Source: an uncultured Clostridium sp. (lineage in GTDB: Bacteria > Bacillota_I > Bacilli_A > Acholeplasmatales > Anaeroplasmataceae). Taken from it: a DNA stretch of 37,566 nucleotides. The DNA is taken from contig CAMNGZ010000004.1 of the NCBI GenBank assembly GCA_946538835.1, positions 1-37,566 of the forward strand, written 5' to 3'. A program made the translations under genes and the position numbers. Shown one piece after another: positions 26,199 to 34,829 of this stretch. Positions within the stretch are counted from its first letter, which is position 1. Each line of letters opens with the position of its first letter. The notes under the pieces are model-generated. The model was given only the letters and a program-made list of their open reading frames with translations. It did not search any database and was not told where the DNA came from.

Positions 26199-27307
26199 AA
26201 AAATTAATTTGTAAAGGATGCGGAGCTGAATTACAAACAACTGATGATTCTAAAAAAGGTTTTATTGCTAAAATTGATGAAACAAAAGAAGTATTATATT
26301 GCAAAAGATGTTATCGCTTGATGCATTATAATGAATTCCCAAAGATTTTAGCAACTAATGAAGAATATGAAAATGTTGTTGATGATTTACTAACAAAAGA
26401 TGGATTAATTGTGTTTGTTGTTGATGTATTTGACTTTACAGGTACATTTATTCCAAAAATTATGGATAAATTGCGTAATAAGAATGTCATTCTTGTAGCA
26501 AATAAATTAGATTTATTGCCAAAGAGTGCCAATGTTTCTAAAATTGTTGATTGGTTAACTTATATGGCAAATCGTTATTTCTTTAAGGTAGATGCAATTA
26601 ATGTAGTATCAAGTAAAAAAGGATATTACATTGATGATTTGATGAATACTATTAATTTCTTACGTAATGGTAAAGATGTGTACTTTATGGGTGTTGCAAA
26701 TGTAGGTAAATCTAGTTTGATTAATGCTATTTTAAAACGTTGTTCGAATAAAACAACAGATGTTATTGCGACAAGCCCAATTCCAGGTACTACTTTATCA
26801 AGTATAAATATTAAATTCTTTGATGATTTTAAATCTATTATTGATACACCAGGACTTATTAATCAAAATAATGCTCAAAGCGTTTTAAATGAACAAAGCT
26901 ATAGGGCACTTATTCCTACAAAAGAAATAAAACCAATTACTTATCAAATTGAACCAGGAAATACTGTCTTACTTGGTGCTATAGCCAGTGTAGCACTTGA
27001 GAGTGCTAAAGAAAATATTTCATTCACTTGTTATCAAAGTGAAAATGTTACTGTTCATAGAAGAAAGAACATTGATACAATTGAGTTTATGAAACGTCAT
27101 AAAGGTGAATTATTAACGCCTCCATGTAAAGGCGATTTAAGTGAACTTGATTATGTCACAAAAGAGTTTAAATTACTTCCTAAGCAAGATGTTGTTATTT
27201 CAGGTCTAGGATTTATCACAACAAATAAAGCTTGTAATGTTAAAGTTACTCTTTTAAAAGATTTGGATGTGTTTGTAAGAAATGGAATTTTCTCAATCAA
27301 AGATTAA
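26195..27307 (+). CDS. yqeH: Ribosome biogenesis GTPase YqeH
   Basis: YqeH is a circularly permuted GTPase needed for 30S subunit assembly. The 370-residue product starts with a zinc finger of two Cys pairs (CKGC and CKRC, residues about 4-37). G4 is NKLDLLP, placed before G1 GVANVGKSSLIN (residues 166-177), and G3 is DTPGLIN. The C-terminal domain has GLGFITTNKACNVKV. It overlaps yqeG (ATGA) and its end overlaps the next gene by 26 nt. Bacillus has aroE, yhbY and nadD between yqeH and yqeK; here they are missing. Confidence 0.96.
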   Translation: MKKLICKGCGAELQTTDDSKKGFIAKIDETKEVLYCKRCYRLMHYNEFPKILATNEEYENVVDDLLTKDGLIVFVVDVFDFTGTFIPKIMDKLRNKNVILVANKLDLLPKSANVSKIVDWLTYMANRYFFKVDAINVVSSKKGYYIDDLMNTINFLRNGKDVYFMGVANVGKSSLINAILKRCSNKTTDVIATSPIPGTTLSSINIKFFDDFKSIIDTPGLINQNNAQSVLNEQSYRALIPTKEIKPITYQIEPGNTVLLGAIASVALESAKENISFTCYQSENVTVHRRKNIDTIEFMKRHKGELLTPPCKGDLSELDYVTKEFKLLPKQDVVISGLGFITTNKACNVKVTLLKDLDVFVRNGIFSIKD

Positions 27308-28211
27308 TGAAGTTAAAGAGATAGTCAAAAATAAATACCAAACTTTATATCCTGATAAGATGGATAGATATTACCATATATTAGGAGTAGCTAAAATGGC
27401 TAAATATTTAGCTAATATTTATAATGTTGATGAATCTCGTGCTGAAATTTGTGGTTTAGTTCATGATTTTTATAAATATGAATCAATTGATGAAATGAAG
27501 ACTTTAATTGATCCAAAAGATTTAAATGAATGTATAAAATATCCTGTTTTATTTCATTCATATGCTTCATCAGAAGCTTTAAAGAAAGTATTTAATATTG
27601 ATGATTTAGAAATGAAATCTGCCATTAGAAATCATGTGTTTGGCCACATAAATCAAACAAAATTAGAAGAAATAGTTTTAATTAGTGATTACACTGAAGA
27701 AACTAGACAATACCCTGATTGTATAAAGGTTAGAAAGACATTGTTAGATGGTAATTTAAATAAAGCTATTTATGATTCAACCTTAAATACAATTAATTTT
27801 ATTAAAAAGAAAAATATAGAACCTCATCCTATGCAGGTTTTAGTATTAAATGAATATCGGAGGAAATTAATAATGAGTAAATTAGAAGATGTATTGAACG
27901 GATTAAAGAGAATTAATCCTGAAAATGTAGTTGCTTATGATTCAAATTTATCTAGCCCATTTTTTGATTTTATTGTTGTTGCAACAGTAGGATCAGTAAG
28001 ACAAGCTAACCAAGCACTTTCATATATTAAAGAAGAATTAGCTAAAGAAAATTTCGATATCAAATCATATGAAGGCTTTGATTCTGAATGGGTTTTAATT
28101 GATGGTTATGACTTCTTAATTCACATTATGACTGAATCAGAAAGAGAAAGAATAAATATTGACAAGTTGTATATGAATTTAGATAAGTTAGATATTGAAA
28201 AATTATTATAG
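27282..28211 (+). CDS. YqeK (HD-domain Ap4A hydrolase) joined in frame to RsfS (ribosomal silencing factor)
   Basis: The frame encodes 309 residues covering two normally separate proteins. Residues 1 to about 195 are YqeK, which cleaves diadenosine tetraphosphate. Its metal-site pattern is His32, His61-Asp62 (LVHDFYKYE), His92, His118 and Asp136 (ISDYTEE). Residues 198-309 are RsfS/YqeL, which binds uL14 and blocks 50S-30S joining, with DSNLSSPFFDFIVVATV, YEGFDSEWVLIDGYDFLIHIM and a divergent end. No stop separates them. A strong CGGAGGA is translated as part of the junction and sits 9 nt before an in-frame ATG at 27873. Free RsfS (112 residues) is therefore likely also made. The upstream start is the ATG at 27282 inside yqeH, with a weak site. 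Confidence 0.88.
   Translation: MEFSQSKINEVKEIVKNKYQTLYPDKMDRYYHILGVAKMAKYLANIYNVDESRAEICGLVHDFYKYESIDEMKTLIDPKDLNECIKYPVLFHSYASSEALKKVFNIDDLEMKSAIRNHVFGHINQTKLEEIVLISDYTEETRQYPDCIKVRKTLLDGNLNKAIYDSTLNTINFIKKKNIEPHPMQVLVLNEYRRKLIMSKLEDVLNGLKRINPENVVAYDSNLSSPFFDFIVVATVGSVRQANQALSYIKEELAKENFDIKSYEGFDSEWVLIDGYDFLIHIMTESERERINIDKLYMNLDKLDIEKLL
27858..27875 (+). promoter_or_regulatory. rsfS: Internal ribosome binding site and start for RsfS inside the yqeK-rsfS frame
   Basis: CGGAGGA (27858-27864) followed after 9 nt by ATG (27873-27875) in the same frame as yqeK. The ATG falls exactly where stand-alone RsfS proteins begin (MSKLEDVLNGL). Confidence 0.75.
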
Positions 28212-28230
28212 TTTAATACATTTATTATAT

Positions 28231-28274
28231 AAAAAGGAACTTTCATAAATATTGTGTTGTTAGTTCCTTTTTTT
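28231..28274 (+). terminator. Rho-independent terminator of the yqeG operon
   Basis: Stem AAAAAGGAACT/AGTTCCTTTTT with a long 20-nt loop, then T. The -35 of the next promoter lies in its loop and right arm. Confidence 0.8.
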
Positions 28275-28285
28275 AATAGTATAAT
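28257..28285 (+). promoter_or_regulatory. Probable promoter of the two-gene ABC operon
   Basis: TTGTTA (28257-28262), 17 nt, TATAAT (28280-28285), overlapping the preceding terminator. Confidence 0.65.
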
Positions 28286-28308
28286 AATAAATCAAAAGGA
28301 GAGAAAGT

Positions 28309-30393
28309 ATGATAGAATTAAAGAATGTATCAAAATTTTACACTAATAATGGTGTAACTTCTTTAGGTTTAAAAAGTATTAACTTAAAACTTAATAGAAA
28401 TGAAATCGTAGCTATCTGCGGTGAATCAGGTAGTGGTAAATCTACTTTATTAAATGTTATCACCAAAATTGACACCTTTGATGATGGCGAAATTTATATT
28501 GATAACGAAGAGACAAGTTATTTTGATATCTCTGATATGGATAATTTTAGAAAGAATAAAGTCGGATTTATTTTTCAAAATTATAATATTATTGAATCTT
28601 ATGATGTTTTAAATAATGTTATGTTACCATTAATCATTAATGGTATGAATAAACAAGAAGCCAAAAAAAGAGCTTTAGAATTAATTGAAAAAGTTGGTTT
28701 AAGCCATCGTATCCATAATAAAGGTTCTCATCTATCAGGTGGTGAGAAGCAACGTTGTGTAATCGCTAGAGCTTTAGCAAGTAACTGTGAAATTTTAGCT
28801 TGTGATGAACCAACAGGTAATCTTGATAGTGAAACAAGTAAAGGGATTATAAAATTAATTAAAGAAGTTTCAAAAGATAAGATTGTACTAATAGTAACAC
28901 ATAACTTTGATGAGGTTAAAGATATTGTAAATAGAAAGATTACATTATCTGATGGTGAAATAGTTCGTGATGATGTTTATGAGAGCGTACCAGATGACAA
29001 TAAACATTATCAAGAAAGTGCTGATTTAAATGTTTCAAAGAAAGCATTATTTCATATTGCGTTGTCTAATTTAAAATACACTCCTAAAAAGACTATTTTC
29101 ATAAGTTTAATCTTTATTTTATTATCACTAATATTAACACTATCTCTTAGTAGTATAAGTATATCTCAAGATGGTTTACACGGAAAAAATAATTTCCCAA
29201 ATGCTATTGAGAATAGAATCTATGTCTATAATCAAGACGAACCAATTTCTAAAGAATTCTTAGAGAATAATTTTAAAAATCAATATGTTGCAAATCCTTT
29301 TGAGGTCAACAATAGAGCTACATTGGTCGGTATTGAAGATTATTGGATTTCTGCATATTATGAACCAGGCTATTCTGAAAAAGATTTAAAGTATGGTAGA
29401 ATGCCTGAAAATGATAATGAAATAGCTATTAATTTCAGCCAATATCAATCAAGTCAAATTAAAACATATTTAAATAAAACTATTAGAATAAATATGTATT
29501 ATAATGAAAGTTATGGAGAATTTAAAATTGTAGGTGTTTGTTCATCTGCAAATAGTTATTGTGCTTTTTTTGGAAATAATAAATTACAAAAAGCTATGCG
29601 CTACAATTCATTAAAACTATCATTAAATCCTATTTTGTTTAATGATACTAAATTTAGTAATGCAATAGATGTAGTATATGAAAAAGATGGAGAGAATAAA
29701 CTAGTTGTTAATAGTAGTTTAGATATATCTAATTATCGCCCTATTCTTTATAATAAAACTAATGGTTCCATGAAATTTTCTTTTGATTTATCAAAAGTTA
29801 AAATCGAAGTGAATGAAAATATTTCTTCTTGCAAACTTTATTTAAATGACCAATATGAATTAGATAAAATTCTATCAGCATTTGTTTATTGCAACGGAAA
29901 TAAGGCGGATGCAATAAAACTAATAACTGATAATGGATACATAGCAATTGATACTTATAATTATGCTGAAAGAAATTATGCAACTTATATTAATGAATTT
30001 TCTATTATTTCAATAATTTGTAGTGTGATTGTAACGGCTTTATTGGCATATTTTATTAGCTATGCGATTTTAAGAATAGCATATAAATCAAGAATTCATG
30101 ATTACAATATTATAAGAACACTTGGTGTTACTAATAGATATATGAAATCTATCGTAACTTATGAATTATTGGTTTCTTCATTAATTACTTCGATAATTAT
30201 ATTTATAGTTTCTAAAATTGTTGGTGAGTGTTCAACTGATGCATTTTTAATGATGCTTAGTAAACTAGATTTAAAACTATTTATTATTTATATTTTAGCT
30301 ATTATTATTTTTTCATACCTATTAAGTGTAGGCTTCAATAAGAGATTATTTAAATTTAGCGTATCTAAACAATTTGAAGGAAGGGGTAAATAA
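28309..30393 (+). CDS. MacB-like ABC protein, ATPase fused to FtsX-type permease (subunit 1)
   Basis: The 694-residue protein has an N-terminal nucleotide-binding domain (about 1-225) with Walker A GESGSGKST, signature LSGGEKQR and Walker B ILACDEPTGNLD. This is followed by an FtsX/MacB-type permease. One helix is near 262-285, a large extracytoplasmic domain spans about 290-560, and three helices lie near 565-590, 610-635 and 655-680. This is the MacB mechanotransmitter layout: energy is used to move substrates outside the membrane rather than through it. No MacA-type adaptor or two-component system is adjacent, so the substrate (peptide, lipoprotein or drug) is open. AAAAGGAGAG precedes the ATG. 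Confidence 0.9.
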   Translation: MIELKNVSKFYTNNGVTSLGLKSINLKLNRNEIVAICGESGSGKSTLLNVITKIDTFDDGEIYIDNEETSYFDISDMDNFRKNKVGFIFQNYNIIESYDVLNNVMLPLIINGMNKQEAKKRALELIEKVGLSHRIHNKGSHLSGGEKQRCVIARALASNCEILACDEPTGNLDSETSKGIIKLIKEVSKDKIVLIVTHNFDEVKDIVNRKITLSDGEIVRDDVYESVPDDNKHYQESADLNVSKKALFHIALSNLKYTPKKTIFISLIFILLSLILTLSLSSISISQDGLHGKNNFPNAIENRIYVYNQDEPISKEFLENNFKNQYVANPFEVNNRATLVGIEDYWISAYYEPGYSEKDLKYGRMPENDNEIAINFSQYQSSQIKTYLNKTIRINMYYNESYGEFKIVGVCSSANSYCAFFGNNKLQKAMRYNSLKLSLNPILFNDTKFSNAIDVVYEKDGENKLVVNSSLDISNYRPILYNKTNGSMKFSFDLSKVKIEVNENISSCKLYLNDQYELDKILSAFVYCNGNKADAIKLITDNGYIAIDTYNYAERNYATYINEFSIISIICSVIVTALLAYFISYAILRIAYKSRIHDYNIIRTLGVTNRYMKSIVTYELLVSSLITSIIIFIVSKIVGECSTDAFLMMLSKLDLKLFIIYILAIIIFSYLLSVGFNKRLFKFSVSKQFEGRGK

Positions 30394-30394
30394 T

Positions 30395-32743
30395 ATGATC
30401 AATATTAACCATTTAAACAAAAAATTTAAAAATGGCAAGAATAGTATTAATGTTATTAATGATACCTCATTATCATTACCTGATACTGGACTTATAACCT
30501 TATTAGGTGAATCTGGCAGTGGTAAAACCACATTATTGAATGTAATTGGCGGCTTAGATAAATTTGATAAGGGTGCTATTTCTTATGATGATATAACTCT
30601 TTCTAAATATAAAATGAATGAAATTGATAGCTATAGAAAATTAAATATTTCATACATTTTCCAAAATTATTATTTATTACCATCTTTATCAATTTATGAT
30701 AATTTAAAAAAATCATTAGAAATAATCAATATTACTGATAAAGATGAAGTTGATTTAAGAATCAAAGAAGCTCTTACTGCCGTAAATATGTACAAATATC
30801 GTAAAAAACTTGTAACAAATTTATCTGGTGGTCAACAACAACGTGTTGCAATTGCAAGAGCTTTAACTAAAAAATCAAAACTAATTATTGCTGACGAACC
30901 TACAGGTAATCTTGATAGTGATAATTCTTTAAATATTATGAATATCTTAAAAGAGATTTCTAAAACTCACTTAGTATTATTGGTTACTCATAATAAGAAT
31001 TTAGCTAGACACTTTAGTGATTACATTTATGAAATAAGTGATGGTTCTATCTATAACGGCTATGTGCCTCAAAAAGAAGATCTAGATTTTGATGAAAATA
31101 CAATCTATCTTAAGGATTTAAATAATGACACTTTAAAGGACGATAAGATTGAATTAACAAGCTATAATAATGTTAATAATTTAAAGATTCAATTAATTAA
31201 TATTAATGGAACTTATTATATTGAAGCAAATAAACCTATTAAATTATTATCTGATACAAATATAAAAGTAATAAATAAATCTAGAGAAGAAGTTAAAGAA
31301 GAAAAAGTTTCAATTAATTATGATTCATCAAAATTCACTGATAAATATGAACATAAAGTGTTAAAGAAATTTTTTAATCAATTAGCTATGTCATTTAAAT
31401 CATATAAAACAAAGAAAAAGAAGATAAGATTCTTACGTCTAACTTTATTTTTCATTGGATGCATTTCAGCAATTTTAACTATAGGATTATTTAAAAATTT
31501 AAAGCCTGATTTATCATCAATAAAAGAAGTTTCAAACTCTTATCGAGTTTATAATAATACTGGATATAAATTTTTTCAAAATGTACCAACATATGATGAA
31601 GTAAAAAAATTATATTTAAATGATACTATTGAAGACTTTGGACAAAAAAGGGAATGTTCATTATCTTTGATATTTAACGATGACTTTATTAATCCTAATA
31701 AAACATCTGGTTATTTACTTCCTTTAACATTTAATAGTAATAAAATTATTTATGGTTCATCAAAGTGTAAAAATGAAAATGATGTTATTGTTTCTAAACG
31801 AATTATTGATGATATTAATATAGGTATTCCATATCAACAATTAATTGGCAAGAAGTTATATGATGATAATCACGAATATAACATTGTTGGAATAACTGAT
31901 AGCTTATATTATGAATTATTCTATGAGGAACAATTGTATAATGAATCAAATTATTTAGTTAAGGGTGCAATATTTTATAATTCTGATGATTTTGTAGAAA
32001 AAAATTATGAATTAATTGATGGAAGATTACCAGAGAATAATAATGAATGTTTAGTGATTGGTTCAAATAATTTAAATTATTATGAAGCTACAGTAGTAGG
32101 TCATGTTAAGCCAAAGAGCGATGATTCTGATTTAAGTTTTTATACTGGTGTATATTTATTGAATAAAGATCAGTACAAATCATTTAAGCTTACCCAACTA
32201 AATAGAAATAGTATGGATTATAAGTATTATTCATATAAATTTAAAAATAATACTAATAATACTAAATTCGATGGATTTGTTAATGATTATGACTATCAAA
32301 AACTAATGATTGAATATAATTTTAAAAAGGGAAATTCTAGAAATACATCCTTAATCCTTATGGGTACAATGGGTGTTATAATGGTCCTTTATATTTATTT
32401 CACTGAGCATGCAAAAATGATGTCTAATATAAAGGAAGTTGGAATGTTAAGGGCTATTGGTGAAACAAGAAAGAACATTAGTTTAAAATATGCCTGTGAC
32501 TCATTTGTAGAAGCTTTACATACCGTTACCTTTGGCTATGTATTGGTTGGCGTATTTGTTGGAATAGTTCAATCAATAATGAGATATCTTATGCAAGCGA
32601 AAAATACATTATTCTTCGAAAACTATATATACTATGTTATATATTTGTTAATTTTATTAATATTCATTGTATTTGGTAGTATTCCAAGCATTTTATTAAC
32701 TAGAAGAACTCCTAGTGAAATTATTGCAAAATACGATATTTAG
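30395..32743 (+). CDS. MacB-like ABC protein, ATPase fused to FtsX-type permease (subunit 2)
   Basis: The 782-residue protein has the same layout as its neighbour but is diverged. The NBD has Walker A GESGSGKTT, signature LSGGQQQR and Walker B LIIADEPTGNLD. About 130 extra, mostly hydrophilic residues separate the NBD from the first helix near 358-378 (RLTLFFIGCISAILTIGLF). An extracytoplasmic domain follows, then three C-terminal helices and the typical end RRTPSEIIAKYDI. The start at 30395 lies 1 nt after the previous stop, with GAAGGAAGGGG upstream. The two unequal proteins probably form a heterodimer; this is inferred from adjacency and shared layout. Confidence 0.9.
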   Translation: MININHLNKKFKNGKNSINVINDTSLSLPDTGLITLLGESGSGKTTLLNVIGGLDKFDKGAISYDDITLSKYKMNEIDSYRKLNISYIFQNYYLLPSLSIYDNLKKSLEIINITDKDEVDLRIKEALTAVNMYKYRKKLVTNLSGGQQQRVAIARALTKKSKLIIADEPTGNLDSDNSLNIMNILKEISKTHLVLLVTHNKNLARHFSDYIYEISDGSIYNGYVPQKEDLDFDENTIYLKDLNNDTLKDDKIELTSYNNVNNLKIQLININGTYYIEANKPIKLLSDTNIKVINKSREEVKEEKVSINYDSSKFTDKYEHKVLKKFFNQLAMSFKSYKTKKKKIRFLRLTLFFIGCISAILTIGLFKNLKPDLSSIKEVSNSYRVYNNTGYKFFQNVPTYDEVKKLYLNDTIEDFGQKRECSLSLIFNDDFINPNKTSGYLLPLTFNSNKIIYGSSKCKNENDVIVSKRIIDDINIGIPYQQLIGKKLYDDNHEYNIVGITDSLYYELFYEEQLYNESNYLVKGAIFYNSDDFVEKNYELIDGRLPENNNECLVIGSNNLNYYEATVVGHVKPKSDDSDLSFYTGVYLLNKDQYKSFKLTQLNRNSMDYKYYSYKFKNNTNNTKFDGFVNDYDYQKLMIEYNFKKGNSRNTSLILMGTMGVIMVLYIYFTEHAKMMSNIKEVGMLRAIGETRKNISLKYACDSFVEALHTVTFGYVLVGVFVGIVQSIMRYLMQAKNTLFFENYIYYVIYLLILLIFIVFGSIPSILLTRRTPSEIIAKYDI

Positions 32744-32751
32744 TTAAAAAG

Positions 32752-32776
32752 AAAAAGCCACTTAGTGGCTTTTTTT
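32752..32776. terminator. Bidirectional terminator between the ABC operon and the 4-TM gene
   Basis: Stem AAAAAGCCAC/GTGGCTTTTT with a TTA loop. It has T tracts on both strands and serves the two convergent units. Confidence 0.88.
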
Positions 32777-33239
32777 AATTGGCTCTATAAATTATCTTCT
32801 TTATGATAGCTCTAACCAAACAGAATATTGAAAGTGCTACGATAATAATTGAAAAAATAACATATAGCATGTTAGAACCTGTAATTTCATGACCTAAACT
32901 ACTAGCATTACTAATAAACATGATTGTAAAAATTGTGTTTACTAGAATTAGGCTAATATCTAATACAATGTAATAGATATGTACTCGTCTTGGGTCAAAT
33001 TCCTGAAATAGTTGAGCACTAATTAATGTTAAAAGTGATAGCCCGAGATTTAAAACTAATTGAGCTGCTAGATTAGCTTGAAAGCCACTATGATACCATG
33101 TGTTTTTCATAAGTTCAAATCCTGTTAGTGCTAACAAAATTTGAACTATTGAGATAATAGTACCAACAAGCAAATCAAGATGAACATTTTCATCTTTTAC
33201 ACATTTTTTTGTTGAATATTTTAATAATTGATTTTCCAT
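32775..33239 (-). CDS. Four-helix integral membrane protein of unknown function
   Basis: The 154-residue protein has four predicted transmembrane helices, at about 23-43, 54-77, 84-109 and 123-146. Loops are short and charged, and there is a hydrophilic N-terminus of about 20 residues. The second and third helices are joined by QEFDPRRVHIYY. I recognise no family, and no catalytic motif is visible. AAGGAGAG on the minus strand lies 9 nt before the ATG. Its promoter carries a cre-like palindrome between -35 and -10, so it is probably controlled by carbon supply or by another LacI-family repressor. Confidence 0.75.
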   Translation of the reverse strand: MENQLLKYSTKKCVKDENVHLDLLVGTIISIVQILLALTGFELMKNTWYHSGFQANLAAQLVLNLGLSLLTLISAQLFQEFDPRRVHIYYIVLDISLILVNTIFTIMFISNASSLGHEITGSNMLYVIFSIIIVALSIFCLVRAIIKKIIYRAN

Positions 33240-33262
33240 ATATTCTCTCCTTCTTTATTTAT

Positions 33263-33291
33263 ATTATATGTCTAAAAGCGCTTTCATTCAA
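33263..33291 (-). promoter_or_regulatory. SigA-type promoter of the 4-TM gene
   Basis: On the minus strand TTGAAT (33286-33291), 17 nt, TATAAT (33263-33268). The spacer contains the cre-like site. Confidence 0.75.
33273..33286 (-). promoter_or_regulatory. cre-like operator (CcpA/LacI-family type) in a promoter spacer
   Basis: The minus strand reads TGAAAGCGCTTTTA, which differs from a symmetric TGAAAGCGCTTTCA cre at one position, with a perfect AAAGCGCTTT core. It lies entirely between -35 and -10, where a bound protein would block RNA polymerase. The GCGC core stands out in this AT-rich intergenic DNA. Confidence 0.65.
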
Positions 33292-33384
33292 TATCGATTT
33301 TAAATTAATTTTACAATTTCAAAAATAAAATTGTTTAGTTGTTTTTAAATGATAAAGAATAGAGATAAATTAATAATTTTTTTC

Positions 33385-33413
33385 TTGATAAATAGGTCGT
33401 TTTAAACTAAAAT
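33385..33413 (+). promoter_or_regulatory. SigA-type promoter of the HD-GYP gene
   Basis: TTGATA (33385-33390), 17 nt, TAAAAT (33408-33413). Confidence 0.7.
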
Positions 33414-33442
33414 AAAAGAGTTTTTAAGAAGGATTGAGAATT

Positions 33443-34690
33443 ATGAGAAAGCCAAATTGTCTAAGTATTGTTGAAACAAAAAAGCTTTGGGAAATAGCAA
33501 TTGAATTTCTTACTAGAATAGATAGTGCTCTAATTGAATATAATTTAAAGTTTGCATACATTATGCTTAAGTTTGCAAAATTAGAAAGACTTAGTTTTAA
33601 TAAAATAAAAAAATTTGTATTCGTTTCATGCTTTAACGATATTGGACGTTTACATTTAAATCAAGAAAAGTCATCAAAAAGTATAGAAACATACTTATTT
33701 TTAAAGTATTTTTCACCTTTAAAAGATTTTTCAAATGTTTTGTTAGAAAAGACGTTGTATGACAAATCAAGCAAATATAGACGTGACGCTCTTCGCTTTA
33801 AAATATGTATGGATTATACTAAAAATCTTGTACTATATAATGATAAAGATAAAGCCTTAAGTTATTTAATACCTGAAAATTATGTTGATGTAGACTTTAG
33901 AAAACTTTCTAAGCTTGTTAAATCTAGTGATTTATTGCATGAACTTCATTCAATGAATTACAAGGATCAAGTATATCAAGTAATGGGATATTCTATATTT
34001 AAGGATAGAGAAAAAGAAGAATTGATTGAAATGTTATCTTCTTTATTTGAAATGTATAGTGTTCAAACATTGTATCATTCTAAAGTAACAGCGTACACTG
34101 CATATTATTTAGCCAGAAAAATGAGAGTAAATAAAGAACAAATTAAAAAATTGTACATAGGTGCATTATGTCATGATCTAGGGAAAGTATGCATACCTTT
34201 GTCTATTCTTGAGAAGAATGGTAAATTAACTCCTGAAGAATATGAGATTATGAAAACTCACGTAACTCATTCAAAAGAGATTTTACAACATGAACTAAAT
34301 TTTGATATTATCGAGATAGCATATCGTCACCATGAGCGAATTGATGGTACAGGATATCCTAATATGGTTCCTGGAGAGAGAATGACTCTTGAACAAAAGA
34401 TTATGCAAGTTTCTGATGTTTATAGTGCATTAATTGCTAAACGAAGTTATAAAGATGAATTCTCTATTACAGATACTATGAATATTTTATTTGAAGAAGC
34501 GAATAATAAGAAATTTGATATGTCTGTTGTAGAAATGCTAAATAAATATTCTAAAAAAGTAGTAAAATCTACTAATAAGCTTATGGAAGAAGCGAATAAT
34601 ACTTATTCTAAAATTAGTAATGAACGTAATAAGTTGATTGAATTTTATGAAAAGCGTCCAGAATTAAAGTCTATTGATTTATATGATTAG
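33443..34690 (+). CDS. HD-GYP domain phosphohydrolase with a degenerate N-terminal HD domain
   Basis: HD-GYP proteins usually degrade cyclic di-GMP or related cyclic dinucleotides. The 415-residue product has a complete catalytic set in its second half: HDLGK (His244-Asp245), THVTHSKEIL, and HHERIDGTGYP (residues 296-306). The N-terminal half looks like a decayed copy: FNDIGRLHL at residues 64-72 lines up with CHDLGKVCIP, with the metal-binding His replaced by Asn. No sensor or membrane domain is visible, so it is a cytoplasmic enzyme. No GGDEF protein is in the window. AAGAAGGAT precedes the ATG at 33443; the ORF-track TTG overlaps it. Confidence 0.88.
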   Translation: MRKPNCLSIVETKKLWEIAIEFLTRIDSALIEYNLKFAYIMLKFAKLERLSFNKIKKFVFVSCFNDIGRLHLNQEKSSKSIETYLFLKYFSPLKDFSNVLLEKTLYDKSSKYRRDALRFKICMDYTKNLVLYNDKDKALSYLIPENYVDVDFRKLSKLVKSSDLLHELHSMNYKDQVYQVMGYSIFKDREKEELIEMLSSLFEMYSVQTLYHSKVTAYTAYYLARKMRVNKEQIKKLYIGALCHDLGKVCIPLSILEKNGKLTPEEYEIMKTHVTHSKEILQHELNFDIIEIAYRHHERIDGTGYPNMVPGERMTLEQKIMQVSDVYSALIAKRSYKDEFSITDTMNILFEEANNKKFDMSVVEMLNKYSKKVVKSTNKLMEEANNTYSKISNERNKLIEFYEKRPELKSIDLYD

Positions 34691-34713
34691 ATATTACAAT
34701 GTGATATCTATTT
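34688..34713 (+). terminator. Weak hairpin after the HD-GYP gene
   Basis: TAGATATTAC/GTGATATCTA (one T-G pair) with a 3-nt loop, starting at the stop codon, followed by only three T. It may be a weak terminator or a 3'-end stabilising hairpin. Confidence 0.4.
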
Positions 34714-34781
34714 AAAAGTGAAAGTTATATATAAAAAGTTAACAAATAACAAAGGAATGTTATTCATATATTTAATTTTTG

Positions 34782-34810
34782 TTGCAAATAGTACTACTTT
34801 TATATAAAAT
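34782..34810 (+). promoter_or_regulatory. Probable promoter of the PAP2 gene
   Basis: TTGCAA (34782-34787), 17 nt, TAAAAT (34805-34810). Confidence 0.65.
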
Positions 34811-34829
34811 AAATTAAGGAGTGATTTAT

